Part shown: piece by piece, positions 46,816 to 55,420 of the stretch
Numbering within the stretch: position 1 is the stretch's first letter
Layout of the letters: each line of letters opens with the position of its first letter
Source: Clostridium sp. cel8
Lineage (GTDB): Bacteria > Bacillota > Clostridia > Clostridiales > Clostridiaceae
Assembly: GCF_014050525.1 (NCBI RefSeq)
Contig: NZ_JACGAG010000003.1
Location: 186,001-250,000 of the forward strand
Reading direction: 5' to 3'
DNA length: 64,000 nt
The notes under the pieces: generated by a model
Told to the model about the DNA's origin: nothing
The model's input: the letters and a program-made list of their open reading frames with translations, nothing else
The model's database searches: none
Translations under genes and position numbers: made by a program

Positions 46816-47745
46816 CTAAATTTTCTCTGCAGTTCTGAGTTTAGCACTCCTGCTTCTAGTATTTTTCTCTTTTTCTTCCTCATTAGGCTCTATAGGTTTC
46901 TTATTTATAATTTTTATAATTGGAACTTTTCCACATACACATACAGGAAAATCCGGAGGACATGTACATGGGTTTTCCAGTTGTCTGAATTTAACTTTCA
47001 CTTTTCTATCCTCAAGAGAATGAAAAGTTATTACAGCTATTCTACCTCCAACTTTAAGTCTATCTATAGCATCATCTAATGCATTATCAAGTATTCTAAG
47101 TTCGCTATTTACTTCTATCCTTATGGCTTGAAAAGTTTTCTTTGCTGGATGCCCATTTTTTTGGAATTTCATTGGCACCGCTTTTTTTATTATATCTACA
47201 AGTTCAAATGTAGTTTTTATAGGAGATTTTTCTCTTTCTTCCACTATACATTTTGCTATTCTCCTTGCAAACCTGTCTTCTCCATAGTTTCTTATGACTC
47301 TCTGTATATCTTCCATCTTATAGTTATTAACTACATCATATGCACTTAAAACTTGATCCCTATTCATTCTCATATCAAGTGGTGCATCTTTCATATAACT
47401 AAAACCTCTCTCTGCCTTATCTAATTGATAAGAAGACACTCCAAGATCCATTAAAATTCCATCCACTTTTTCAATATTTAAATCGTCCAATATATTCTTT
47501 ATATTATAAAAGTTATCATGAACATAAATAACATTATCATATTCCTTTAATCTTTCCTTGGAAGCATTTATTGCCTCTATGTCCTGATCGATCCCTATAA
47601 GTGTTCCTTTTTTATCAAGTCTTTTTAGTATTTCAGATGAATGACCTCCACCTCCCAAAGTACAATCTATGTATATTCCATTTTTCTTTATATCAAGTTT
47701 TTCTATAGTTTCTTTCAAAAGCACTGGTACATGTTTAAATTTCAT
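46816..47745 (-). CDS. rsmH: 16S rRNA (cytosine1402-N4)-methyltransferase
   Basis: SAM-dependent N4-methylation of C1402 in the decoding centre. The 309 residues begin [16 protein letters not shown] and have the SAM loop [14 protein letters not shown] (around residue 28), then [29 protein letters not shown] and the C-terminal [14 protein letters not shown]. Also known as MraW. Located between mraZ and ftsL as in nearly all bacteria; GGAGG precedes the ATG. Confidence 0.97.
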   Translation of the reverse strand: MKFKHVPVLLKETIEKLDIKKNGIYIDCTLGGGGHSSEILKRLDKKGTLIGIDQDIEAINASKERLKEYDNVIYVHDNFYNIKNILDDLNIEKVDGILMDLGVSSYQLDKAERGFSYMKDAPLDMRMNRDQVLSAYDVVNNYKMEDIQRVIRNYGEDRFARRIAKCIVEEREKSPIKTTFELVDIIKKAVPMKFQKNGHPAKKTFQAIRIEVNSELRILDNALDDAIDRLKVGGRIAVITFHSLEDRKVKVKFRQLENPCTCPPDFPVCVCGKVPIIKIINKKPIEPNEEEKEKNTRSRSAKLRTAEKI

Positions 47746-47777
47746 AAAGTAAATCCTCCACTTAAGTCAATTAAAAT

Positions 47778-48206
47778 TTATATTCCAAGTTGCTCCATTT
47801 GCTCTGCTATACTGTCAAAGTCAATATTTGAATCATTGTACTCCATCCAATTATCTTTGCTCCATATTTCAATTCTATTTGATACTCCAATACTTACTAC
47901 TTCTTTATTTATAGATGCATATTCTAAAAGAGGCTGTGGAATTAAAACTCTTCCCTGTTTATCTGTATTTAATTCATTTGCTCCAGAGAAAAAAAATCTT
48001 ACAAAAGCTCTAGCACTTTTATTAGTAAGTGGTAGCTTTTCTAGCTTTTCCTCCAATACATGCCACTGTTCTTTGGTGTAAACATAAAGGCATTTATCAA
48101 GACCTTTTGTTATTATAAAATCTCTTCCAAGGCCATCTCTAAATTTTGAGGGTATAATTATTCTATTTTTACTGTCCAAAGAATGTTCATATTCACCTAT
48201 AAACAC
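47778..48206 (-). CDS. mraZ: transcriptional regulator MraZ
   Basis: DNA-binding protein with two AbrB-like SpoVT domains that controls the dcw cluster from repeats near its own promoter. The 142 residues contain both repeats: GEYEHSLDSKNRIIIPSKFRDGLG (about 4-27) and NELNTDKQGRVLIPQPLLEYAS (about 77-98), each with the D-x-K/G-R core. First gene of the cluster. Three GTGG repeats at 48232-48257 sit just upstream and are its likely binding site. Confidence 0.97.
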   Translation of the reverse strand: MFIGEYEHSLDSKNRIIIPSKFRDGLGRDFIITKGLDKCLYVYTKEQWHVLEEKLEKLPLTNKSARAFVRFFFSGANELNTDKQGRVLIPQPLLEYASINKEVVSIGVSNRIEIWSKDNWMEYNDSNIDFDSIAEQMEQLGI

Positions 48207-48231
48207 TATTACACCCTTCCTTTATATTTTA

Positions 48232-48257
48232 CTCCACTTTACACCACATTAAACCAC
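48232..48257 (-). promoter_or_regulatory. MraZ operator: three GTGG direct repeats
   Basis: In the minus direction GTGGTT, GTGGTG and GTGGAG occur at exactly 10-base intervals (48257-48252, 48247-48242, 48237-48232), each followed by a four-base AT spacer. This is the form of MraZ boxes in other bacteria. The repeats lie just downstream of the -10 box and thus over the probable transcription start. Confidence 0.8.
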
Positions 48258-48267
48258 TAATTTATTT

Positions 48268-48296
48268 ATTCTATAAATATATAAAAACTCCTTCAA
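48268..48296 (-). promoter_or_regulatory. sigma-A-type promoter for the mraZ operon
   Basis: TTGAAG (48296-48291) and TAGAAT (48273-48268) are 17 bases apart on the minus strand. Transcription would start near 48261, next to the first GTGG repeat. Confidence 0.7.
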
Positions 48297-48409
48297 ATTT
48301 ATAAGATTTTAATATTTTTTTTAAATCCATTAAATTTAAATATTTTTTAATTCCAATAAATAAAAATTATGTATCATAATTACACAAATTTTCAGATGAC
48401 CCTATTTTA

Positions 48410-48438
48410 TTGAAATAGCCTACTTTGTAGAGTATAAT
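48410..48438 (+). promoter_or_regulatory. sigma-A-type promoter for ychF
   Basis: TTGAAA (48410-48415) and TATAAT (48433-48438) with a 17-base spacer, 46 bases before the ychF start. Divergent from the mraZ promoter. Confidence 0.8.
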
Positions 48439-48484
48439 TTAAAATGAATTTTATTATAGATATATAGGAAGGGAATGTACATAG

Positions 48485-49585
48485 ATGAAACTTGGAATTG
48501 TAGGTTTGCCAAATGTAGGTAAAAGTACTTTATTTAATGCAATAACACAAGCAGGTGCAGAATCTGCTAATTATCCTTTTTGTACTATAGAGCCAAATGT
48601 AGGAGTAGTAAGTGTACCAGACAAAAGGCTTGATACACTTGAAAAAATGTATAACTCTCAAAAAAAAGTTTATACTGCCATAGAATTTTACGACATAGCA
48701 GGTCTTGTAAAAGGCGCCAGCAAAGGTGAAGGACTTGGAAATAAATTTTTATCCCATATCCGTGAAGTTGAAGCCATAGTTCATGTGGTAAGGTGTTTTG
48801 AAGATGAGAATATAGTTCATGTAGATGGATCAATAGATCCAATACGCGATATAGAAACAATAAACTTAGAACTCATATTCTCAGACATAGAAGTAATGGA
48901 CAGAAAAATAGAGAAGATAGCTAAACTTGCAAAAAGTGGTGCAGACAAAAGTGCAAAAGCAGAATATGAACTCATGTTAAAAGTAAAAAAACATTTGGAA
49001 GATGGAAAACCAGTAAGAACACTAGAACTTACAGAAGAGGAAAAAAATATAGTAAAGGGTTATTTCCTGCTTACTACAAAACCTGTACTATATGTTGCCA
49101 ACATATCTGAAGATGATTTGATTTCAAATAACACAAATAATAAATTTGTACAAAAAGTAAAAGAATATGCAAAATCAGAAAATGCAGAAGTTGTAACTAT
49201 ATCTGCTAAAATTGAAGAAGAGCTATCAACTCTTGATAAAGATGAGAAATCAGAAATGCTTAAAGAATATGGACTAAATGAAGCAGGACTTGATAAGTTA
49301 ATAAATGCAAGTTACAAACTTTTAGGTCTTATAAGCTTTTTAACTGCTGGAGTAAAGGAAGTAAGAGCTTGGACAATAAAAAATGGTACAAAGGCTCCAC
49401 AGGCAGCAGGTAAAATACACTCAGACATGGAAAAAGGTTTTATACGCGCAGAGATAATATCCTATGATAAACTTATAGAATCTGGCTCAGAAGCCGCAGC
49501 AAAAGAACAGGGATATTTTAGACTTGAAGGAAAAGACTATGTAATGAAAGACGGAGACGTTGTAAATTTTAGGTTCAATGTGTAA
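48485..49585 (+). CDS. ychF: ribosome-binding ATPase YchF
   Basis: Obg-family P-loop NTPase that prefers ATP and binds ribosomes; linked to stress responses and translation start-site control. The 366 residues have G1 GLPNVGKST (residues 6-14), the G3 DIAGLVKGASKGEGLGN, a helical coiled-coil insert, and a C-terminal TGS domain (about 280-366). The G4 position reads NISEDD, not NKxD, which explains the ATP preference in this family. A single-gene unit. Confidence 0.96.
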   Translation: MKLGIVGLPNVGKSTLFNAITQAGAESANYPFCTIEPNVGVVSVPDKRLDTLEKMYNSQKKVYTAIEFYDIAGLVKGASKGEGLGNKFLSHIREVEAIVHVVRCFEDENIVHVDGSIDPIRDIETINLELIFSDIEVMDRKIEKIAKLAKSGADKSAKAEYELMLKVKKHLEDGKPVRTLELTEEEKNIVKGYFLLTTKPVLYVANISEDDLISNNTNNKFVQKVKEYAKSENAEVVTISAKIEEELSTLDKDEKSEMLKEYGLNEAGLDKLINASYKLLGLISFLTAGVKEVRAWTIKNGTKAPQAAGKIHSDMEKGFIRAEIISYDKLIESGSEAAAKEQGYFRLEGKDYVMKDGDVVNFRFNV

Positions 49586-49600
49586 TTTATTTTTAATTTT

Positions 49601-49640
49601 AAATGAGTATAGACAAGGATTCTTCAATCTATACTCATTT
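49601..49640. terminator. bidirectional terminator between ychF and the Lon-like gene
   Basis: A perfect 13-bp inverted repeat AAATGAGTATAGA/TCTATACTCATTT (49601-49613 and 49628-49640) with a 14-base loop lies between two convergent genes. AT-rich tails occur on both sides, so it can serve both strands. Confidence 0.75.
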
Positions 49641-49657
49641 ATAAATTGATTTATTTT

Positions 49658-51970
49658 CTAATTATGCTTCTTGTGTCTTTCCTGTTTTATTTCATATTTT
49701 CTACACTCTCTTTTTGCTCTATTTATTATATCATCATAATCCATCCTATTATCACCCATTAAAATCTGAGCAGCATCTCCAACTGTTTTCATTGTATATA
49801 TATGAAAATTTCCCTTACTAATTTCATCTTCAACTTCATTTTTTAATGCAATACTTGTCTTATTAGCCTCAGGAATAATTATACCTTTTTTATTTGCATC
49901 TCCAACTATTTTACATATATCAAAAAATCCCTCTATCTTTTCATTTACGCCTCCTACAGGTTGAACTTCTCCAAATTGATTTATTGAACCTGTAACAGCT
50001 ATATTCTGCCTTATTTTTATCTTTGAAATAGATGATATTATTGCTAAAACTTCAGCTACAGATGCACTATCTCCATCAACGCTTCCATAGATTTGTTCAA
50101 AACTTATGTGAAAATTTACAGGAAGATTACTATATCCACCAATTAGATTATTTATATATCCACTTATTGTATTTATAGCCTTATTGTGTATTTTACCTGA
50201 CAAATTACTTTCTCTCTGTACATCAATTATATGTCCATCTCCCTTAACACAAGAACATGTAATTTTTATAGGCCTTCCAAAACTAAAATAACCAGTATCT
50301 AAAATAGACAGTACATTTATCTGACCTATCTTTTTTCCTTCTATATCTATAAATATCTGTTTTTGTCTATATCCTTCATGAACCTGCTTCTCTATAAGGT
50401 CCCCGCTGTATACAGCATTTTCTATATCCTGAACTTCTATATAATCAGAATCTTTTTCCCTTGCACTATTATCTGAAATTATAAGCATCTTTTCCAATTC
50501 ATAATCATCAATATATAACTTATTTCTATTTTCAGCTTTTCTTGATAGAAACTTTGCAATTTCCCTAAGTCCTTCATCTGTAATTGGCCTAAGGTTCTGT
50601 TTTTTGCAAATATATATTACCTTTTTTAAAAATGATTCTTTAGTATAATCGTCTATATCAACAATGTATTTATATTCTGCCTTTATTTTAAACACCTTTT
50701 TAAAATCTGGATCATAATTATACATAATATTATAGGTGTTATAATCACCTATAAGTATGACTTTTTCATTAAATTTTATAGGTTCTGGTTTAAGTCCATT
50801 TAAAGACAATATCTCCATATATCCTCTTTTATAATCAAGATTAACTTTTCCACTAAGAAGAGCCTTTTTTAAATAGTAATATGCCTTTGGATTACTTAAA
50901 AGATTATTGATTCTCAGTATAAGACATCCACCATTAGATTTCAATATTGAACCTGGTTTTATAAGACTTATATCCGTTACATAACTTCCATCTTTATTCT
51001 CATACTCTATATTTCCAAGTAAATTTATAACACTTGGATCCTCTTCATATATAACAGGTGGCTTTTTTCTTCCACTATTATCAATCATTATATTTACAGA
51101 ATATTTAAATATTATTTCCTTTATTAGTTTTTCATCATTTTCATAGCTTATAGAATATATTTCTCGAATTTTCTTCTCAATATTTTTGCAAATATAATCT
51201 AAATATTCAATTGCAGATTCATTTGTGCTAAATTCATTTCTATACTCTTTTTTTATGTCTTTTGTTTTAATTTCATAATATTTATCCATAATTATCTTTA
51301 TCTTTTCAGTTTCACTTGTTTCTATTTTCTTCAATTCATCTAGTACATTATTTGAACTCTTTTTGAGAATACTCACTTTATCCATAATATTTTGCTTTTC
51401 TTCTGGACTTAAAAGATCATATTCTTCTTCACTCATTGATTTTCCATCAGTTTTAACAGGAATAAATATAAAACCATCTTGAGCAGCTTTTAATGTAAAA
51501 TTCTTACTTTTAGCTAAATCCATTATTTTGTTTATAAGTTCATTTTTTTTATTATTTATACTATCTATTATTAAATCCTTTCCTTCATAAGAACCATTGT
51601 AAAATTCAAATGTAATTTTATAATAGAACATCTTTATTTTTTCTACTATTGACTTAAGTTTTTTACCATATCCAGCTTTCAAAAACAATGGTTTTGGTGT
51701 TTTTATATTATCATAAACTACATAGCATATATCATAAAGTTCCTTATTTTTCATATTACTATATATATAATTTTTTATATTTTTTATTTTATCTTTTGAA
51801 AAATCATCTATGATATAGATATTATAACCTTCCTTATCTATATTGAGTCCTACTTTAATCTTTCTATATATATCCTCATATTCTATGCTATAATTTTTTT
51901 TATTATCTAAATTTATATCTTTTATATCAAAATCATAAACTATTTCTTCTGGCCTTAGTTCTCTTATCAT
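49658..51970 (-). CDS. Lon-related (LonR/AAA_32-type) protease with degenerate ATPase
   Basis: A 770-residue member of the Lon-related family. The C-terminal S16 protease domain (about 560-755) has the catalytic Ser in GDSASVAE and Lys in GGVNEKIEG, both intact, with KGIIIPEAN following. In the N-terminal ATPase region the segment GYNIYIIDDFSKDKIKNIK lies where relatives carry a GxTGTGKT Walker A loop, which is thus lost here; the downstream LKAGYGKKL and DPDFKKVFKIKAEY family segments remain. Start ATG (51970) has AAGGAGG upstream. ATP-independent or regulatory protease action is inferred. Confidence 0.85.
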   Translation of the reverse strand: MIRELRPEEIVYDFDIKDINLDNKKNYSIEYEDIYRKIKVGLNIDKEGYNIYIIDDFSKDKIKNIKNYIYSNMKNKELYDICYVVYDNIKTPKPLFLKAGYGKKLKSIVEKIKMFYYKITFEFYNGSYEGKDLIIDSINNKKNELINKIMDLAKSKNFTLKAAQDGFIFIPVKTDGKSMSEEEYDLLSPEEKQNIMDKVSILKKSSNNVLDELKKIETSETEKIKIIMDKYYEIKTKDIKKEYRNEFSTNESAIEYLDYICKNIEKKIREIYSISYENDEKLIKEIIFKYSVNIMIDNSGRKKPPVIYEEDPSVINLLGNIEYENKDGSYVTDISLIKPGSILKSNGGCLILRINNLLSNPKAYYYLKKALLSGKVNLDYKRGYMEILSLNGLKPEPIKFNEKVILIGDYNTYNIMYNYDPDFKKVFKIKAEYKYIVDIDDYTKESFLKKVIYICKKQNLRPITDEGLREIAKFLSRKAENRNKLYIDDYELEKMLIISDNSAREKDSDYIEVQDIENAVYSGDLIEKQVHEGYRQKQIFIDIEGKKIGQINVLSILDTGYFSFGRPIKITCSCVKGDGHIIDVQRESNLSGKIHNKAINTISGYINNLIGGYSNLPVNFHISFEQIYGSVDGDSASVAEVLAIISSISKIKIRQNIAVTGSINQFGEVQPVGGVNEKIEGFFDICKIVGDANKKGIIIPEANKTSIALKNEVEDEISKGNFHIYTMKTVGDAAQILMGDNRMDYDDIINRAKRECRKYEIKQERHKKHN

Positions 51971-52180
51971 TTTCAAGCCTCCTTCAACTAAACACATCAT
52001 AGATCTCTTTTACTACCTTAATATATTAATATTCTTAAAAATATATTTAGGAACAGAAATGTTACAACTTATAAGGAATACATATATATTTTAAAAACAT
52101 ATATACTATGTTATAATATAATAAATTACTATGGAATAAATTATTATTTATAAAATAATATAATAAAGGAGTTAATATAC
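51971..52180. other. divergent intergenic region
   Basis: A 210-base very AT-rich gap between the Lon-like gene and the basic-protein gene. TATAAT at 52112-52117 may be the -10 of the plus-strand gene, without a convincing -35 box. AAGGAG lies before 52181. Nothing else recognised. Confidence 0.35.
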
Positions 52181-52588
52181 ATGGGTCTTAAAGATAAAAT
52201 ATCGCAATACTATACAAAATCCTATTTTAAAAAATATGGTGATAGAATAACTCAATTACAGGGAACTGTAGTATCCATAAAAACAGAAAAAAAGTCTATA
52301 CTTTGGATATTTAATAAATTAGTAGTAACTATTCTTGTAAAACCTGAGAGAAGCCGAAGAATATCAAAATGTATTTATAAAAGAAATAGATGGTTTAAAA
52401 AGCCTACATTTATTCCTATAAATCAAGGAAATTTAGTACTAATTCAAGGATTAAAAGGTAAACGTGGCAAAAAAAATAGAGAACAAATTGAACTTATAAA
52501 TGTACGAAACATGACTACAAAACGTGACTTAATTCCTATGGAAGGAAAAATGCCAAGAATTCAAAGAAAAATTGAAAGATATAGATAA
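52181..52588 (+). CDS. hypothetical basic protein, possible OB-fold-like
   Basis: I do not recognise this 135-residue protein. It has no membrane helix or signal, and it is strongly basic, with Lys/Arg clusters near residues 86-100 (ERSRRISK...KRNRWFKK further upstream) and at the C-terminus. The alternation of GTVVSIKTEKKS, LVVTILVKPE, NLVLIQGLKG and QIELINVRNM looks like a short beta-barrel such as an OB-fold, and its charge suggests RNA or DNA binding. AAGGAG lies nine bases before the ATG and a good terminator follows. The single-gene unit has codon use like its neighbours, so it is probably real. Confidence 0.75.
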   Translation: MGLKDKISQYYTKSYFKKYGDRITQLQGTVVSIKTEKKSILWIFNKLVVTILVKPERSRRISKCIYKRNRWFKKPTFIPINQGNLVLIQGLKGKRGKKNREQIELINVRNMTTKRDLIPMEGKMPRIQRKIERYR

Positions 52589-52622
52589 AGGCGGGATTAG
52601 AAATTCTAATCCCCCTTTATTT
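52587..52622. terminator. terminator between the basic protein gene and the P-type ATPase gene
   Basis: GGGATTAG/CTAATCCC (52593-52600 and 52606-52613) extended by AAAGG/CCTTT (52587-52591, 52614-52618) with one bulged C; loop of five bases. Followed by ATTTTAC on the plus strand. It lies between convergent genes and touches the stop of the ATPase gene. Confidence 0.75.
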
Positions 52623-55177
52623 TACTTAAAGTATAGATATAAACTGTTTATAAGTGCTATTATACCTGAAAAGAATACTACAACTCCCCACTGTATAAAA
52701 TTAAGTGCAGATGTATGAAAAACAGTCTGTAAAAATGGAATGTAACATATAGACAAAATCATACATATTGATGCTGATATCGCTCCTAAAAGATATATAT
52801 TACTAAATAGATTTATTTCAAATATAGAGTGCTTTTCAGACCTACATTCAAATACATGTACAAGCTGTGACATTACAAGTGTAGCAAGTGCCATTGTCCT
52901 TGCAGTTTTAATTCCAAAGCCCATATATTGTCCTAATACAAATGAAAACACAGTACATGTACCAATTAGAGAACCCCTAACAACTATCTTTTCTGTAAGT
53001 CCCCTTGCAAATATACTTTCATTTTTCTTCCTTGGCTTTTCTTTCATTATGTCCCCTTCAGCTGGGTCAACTCCTAAAGCTATAGCTGGAAGTCCGTCTG
53101 TTGCTAAATTTACCATTAGTATCTGTATTGGAAGAAGTGGTATTGCTAAATTGAAAGCCGATGCAAGAAACATAGTCAAAACCTCTCCTAAATTACATGA
53201 CAAAAGATATCTTATAAACTTTCTTATATTGTTGTATATTACCCTTCCTTCTTCTACTGCAGAAACTATAGTTGCAAAATTATCATCTAAAAGTATCATA
53301 GATGATGATTCCTTTGTAACATCTGTTCCAGATATGCCCATACATATTCCTATATCAGCCTCTTTTACAGCTGGTGCATCATTTACTCCATCTCCAGTCA
53401 TTGCAACAACTTTATTTTTTGACTTAAATGCTTTTACTATCCTAAGCTTATGTCTTGGCGTAACTCTTGCAAATATTACCTTATCCTCTACTACTTTCAT
53501 AAGCTCCTTATCTGATAACTTATCAAGTTCTTCTCCAGTTATCACTTGATTTTGAGAGTTACATATACTAAGTTCCTTTCCTATTGCAAAAGCTGTATTT
53601 TTATGATCTCCTGTTATCATAATAGGCTTTATTCCAGCCATTTTGCATTTTAGTACTGCATCTTTTGCCTCTTTTCTTGGAGGATCAATAATACCTGCAA
53701 TTCCTACAAAAATTAGATTGTCTTCAAGTGACTTTCCCTTAACTAAGTTCTTATCCTTATAAGCACCTGCTATACATCTTAGAGCATTAAATGACATATT
53801 CTCTATTGCCCTTAATATCTTATTTCTTTCATTTAAAGTTAAAATTCTCACATGTCCTCTATCTAATATATATTTACATCTCTTTATTACTCTTTCAGGT
53901 GCTCCTTTTACACATCCTATTTCTTTTGATCCATCCCTTACTATAACTGACATCATCTTTCTATCTGAATCAAAAGGTATAGTGTAGATTCTTGAAGATT
54001 TACTTAAAAAATTTTTAAAACTTTTTGTATCTTTAAAATAGGCTTTTATAAGGGCAGTTTCAGTAGGATCCCCCATCAAACTATCTGATATATCCTTTTT
54101 ATCTATATCAAAATTACAATCATTACAATATGTAAAAATCTTTTTAAGCATAATATTTTCAGGTATCCTATCACTATCTACTTTGTACATTCTCCCATTA
54201 AAATACATTGCCTTTACCGTCATTTTATTTTCAGTAAGGGTTCCTGTCTTATCGCTGCATATTATAGAAGTACAACCAAGAGTTTCAACAGCAGGTAGTT
54301 TTCTTACCAATGCATTTCTCTTAAGCATTCTAGATACTCCAAGAGCAAGTGCAACTGTAACTATAGCTGTTAAACTCTCTGGTATAGCTGCAACTGCAAG
54401 ACTAACTCCTAAAAGAAACATCTCATATTTATCCTCTCCTCTTAGTATCCCAGTAATAGTAACTATGGCACAAACTACAAGACACAGTACTACAAGTACC
54501 TTACCTAGATTATTTAGTTTCTCTTTAAGAGGAGATCTATCCTTTTCTATGTTTTCAAGCATACCTGCAATTTTTCCCATTTCAGTATTCATTCCAATGC
54601 CTGTAACTCTAGCTTTTCCTGAACCTTTAATCACTATAGTACCCATGTAAATTGAATTCTCATTTTTTTTAAAGCTCTTCTTTACTCCTGTTGATTCACC
54701 TGTTAAAAGGGATTCGTCCATCATAATATCCCTTCCATCACAAATTATACAATCAGCTGGTACTTTATCCCCACTTTCAACTACTATCAAATCTCCAACT
54801 ACTAAATTTTCTGCATTTATCACCTTTACTTTTCCATCTCTTATAACCTTTGAAGTAGGTGATGCCATATTTTTTAATGCTTCTAAAGATCTTTCAGTTT
54901 TAAATTCCTGTATAAATCCAAGGAAGGCATTCATAATCACTATTATGATTATTGTAATAGCATCAGCTTTTTCACCCATAAACCCAGAAATAATTGTAGC
55001 TACAATTAATATCCAAGTTATAAAATCATTGAATTGAGATAAAAATATCTTAAAAGGAGATACCTTTTTCTTTTTTTCCAATGCATTAGGCCCATATTTA
55101 TTTAACCTTCTATGTGCTTCAGCTTCAGTTAAACCACTTTCAAATTCCCTTTCATTAATCACTTTGCATACCTCCAT
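52622..55177 (-). CDS. P-type cation ATPase, Ca2+-type (P2)
   Basis: An 851-residue P-type ATPase with the N-terminal cation ATPase domain (ESGLTEAEAHRRLNKYGPN), the dephosphorylation motif LTGES (around residue 160), phosphorylation site SDKTGTLTENKMT (around 312), KGAPE, and the hinge GDGVNDAPAVKEADIG (around 600). About ten membrane helices. M6 has NLATDGLPAIALG, as in calcium pumps. M4 reads AAIPESLTAIV where many Ca2+ ATPases have PEGLPA. Ca2+ export is most likely; Mn2+ or another ion cannot be excluded. Confidence 0.88.
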   Translation of the reverse strand: MEVCKVINEREFESGLTEAEAHRRLNKYGPNALEKKKKVSPFKIFLSQFNDFITWILIVATIISGFMGEKADAITIIIIVIMNAFLGFIQEFKTERSLEALKNMASPTSKVIRDGKVKVINAENLVVGDLIVVESGDKVPADCIICDGRDIMMDESLLTGESTGVKKSFKKNENSIYMGTIVIKGSGKARVTGIGMNTEMGKIAGMLENIEKDRSPLKEKLNNLGKVLVVLCLVVCAIVTITGILRGEDKYEMFLLGVSLAVAAIPESLTAIVTVALALGVSRMLKRNALVRKLPAVETLGCTSIICSDKTGTLTENKMTVKAMYFNGRMYKVDSDRIPENIMLKKIFTYCNDCNFDIDKKDISDSLMGDPTETALIKAYFKDTKSFKNFLSKSSRIYTIPFDSDRKMMSVIVRDGSKEIGCVKGAPERVIKRCKYILDRGHVRILTLNERNKILRAIENMSFNALRCIAGAYKDKNLVKGKSLEDNLIFVGIAGIIDPPRKEAKDAVLKCKMAGIKPIMITGDHKNTAFAIGKELSICNSQNQVITGEELDKLSDKELMKVVEDKVIFARVTPRHKLRIVKAFKSKNKVVAMTGDGVNDAPAVKEADIGICMGISGTDVTKESSSMILLDDNFATIVSAVEEGRVIYNNIRKFIRYLLSCNLGEVLTMFLASAFNLAIPLLPIQILMVNLATDGLPAIALGVDPAEGDIMKEKPRKKNESIFARGLTEKIVVRGSLIGTCTVFSFVLGQYMGFGIKTARTMALATLVMSQLVHVFECRSEKHSIFEINLFSNIYLLGAISASICMILSICYIPFLQTVFHTSALNFIQWGVVVFFSGIIALINSLYLYFK

Positions 55178-55420
55178 GTGCTTATTTATCTTTGTATTTA
55201 TTAATGTATATGCAAAAGTCCATATATATTATTCTAGTAATATATAAATTGGCTTAACTGGTTATAAATATATACTTTTTCAGGACAATTTTTATTAACA
55301 AACTGGAACTATGCTATATAATAATATATAATAGTATATATTATAAGTTTGATTATTAAATTTAAACTATGTTATACTGAATTTCTTAGTATACACAAAA
55401 TGTTAGGAGGAAAATGAAAA
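55178..55420. other. divergent intergenic region between P-ATPase gene and ppaC
   Basis: A 243-base AT-rich gap. It holds the ppaC promoter at 55349-55378 and, near the minus strand gene, a GGAGG ribosome-binding site. I saw no other structure or gene. Confidence 0.4.
55349..55378 (+). promoter_or_regulatory. probable promoter for ppaC
   Basis: TTGATT (55349-55354) and TATACT (55373-55378) are 18 bases apart, 43 bases before the ppaC start. AGGAGG lies closer to the ATG. Confidence 0.6.

Noticed and set aside
46322-47079. Two long plus-strand frames opposite ftsL and rsmH
   Set aside because: Antisense shadows of Lys/Glu-rich coding sequence that read as Phe/Ile/Leu-rich strings; no ribosome-binding site or promoter.
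53049-54650. Plus-strand frames of 155-166 codons opposite the P-type ATPase gene
   Set aside because: Antisense to an intact, motif-rich ATPase; Ser/Thr/Ile-rich with no homology that I can see.
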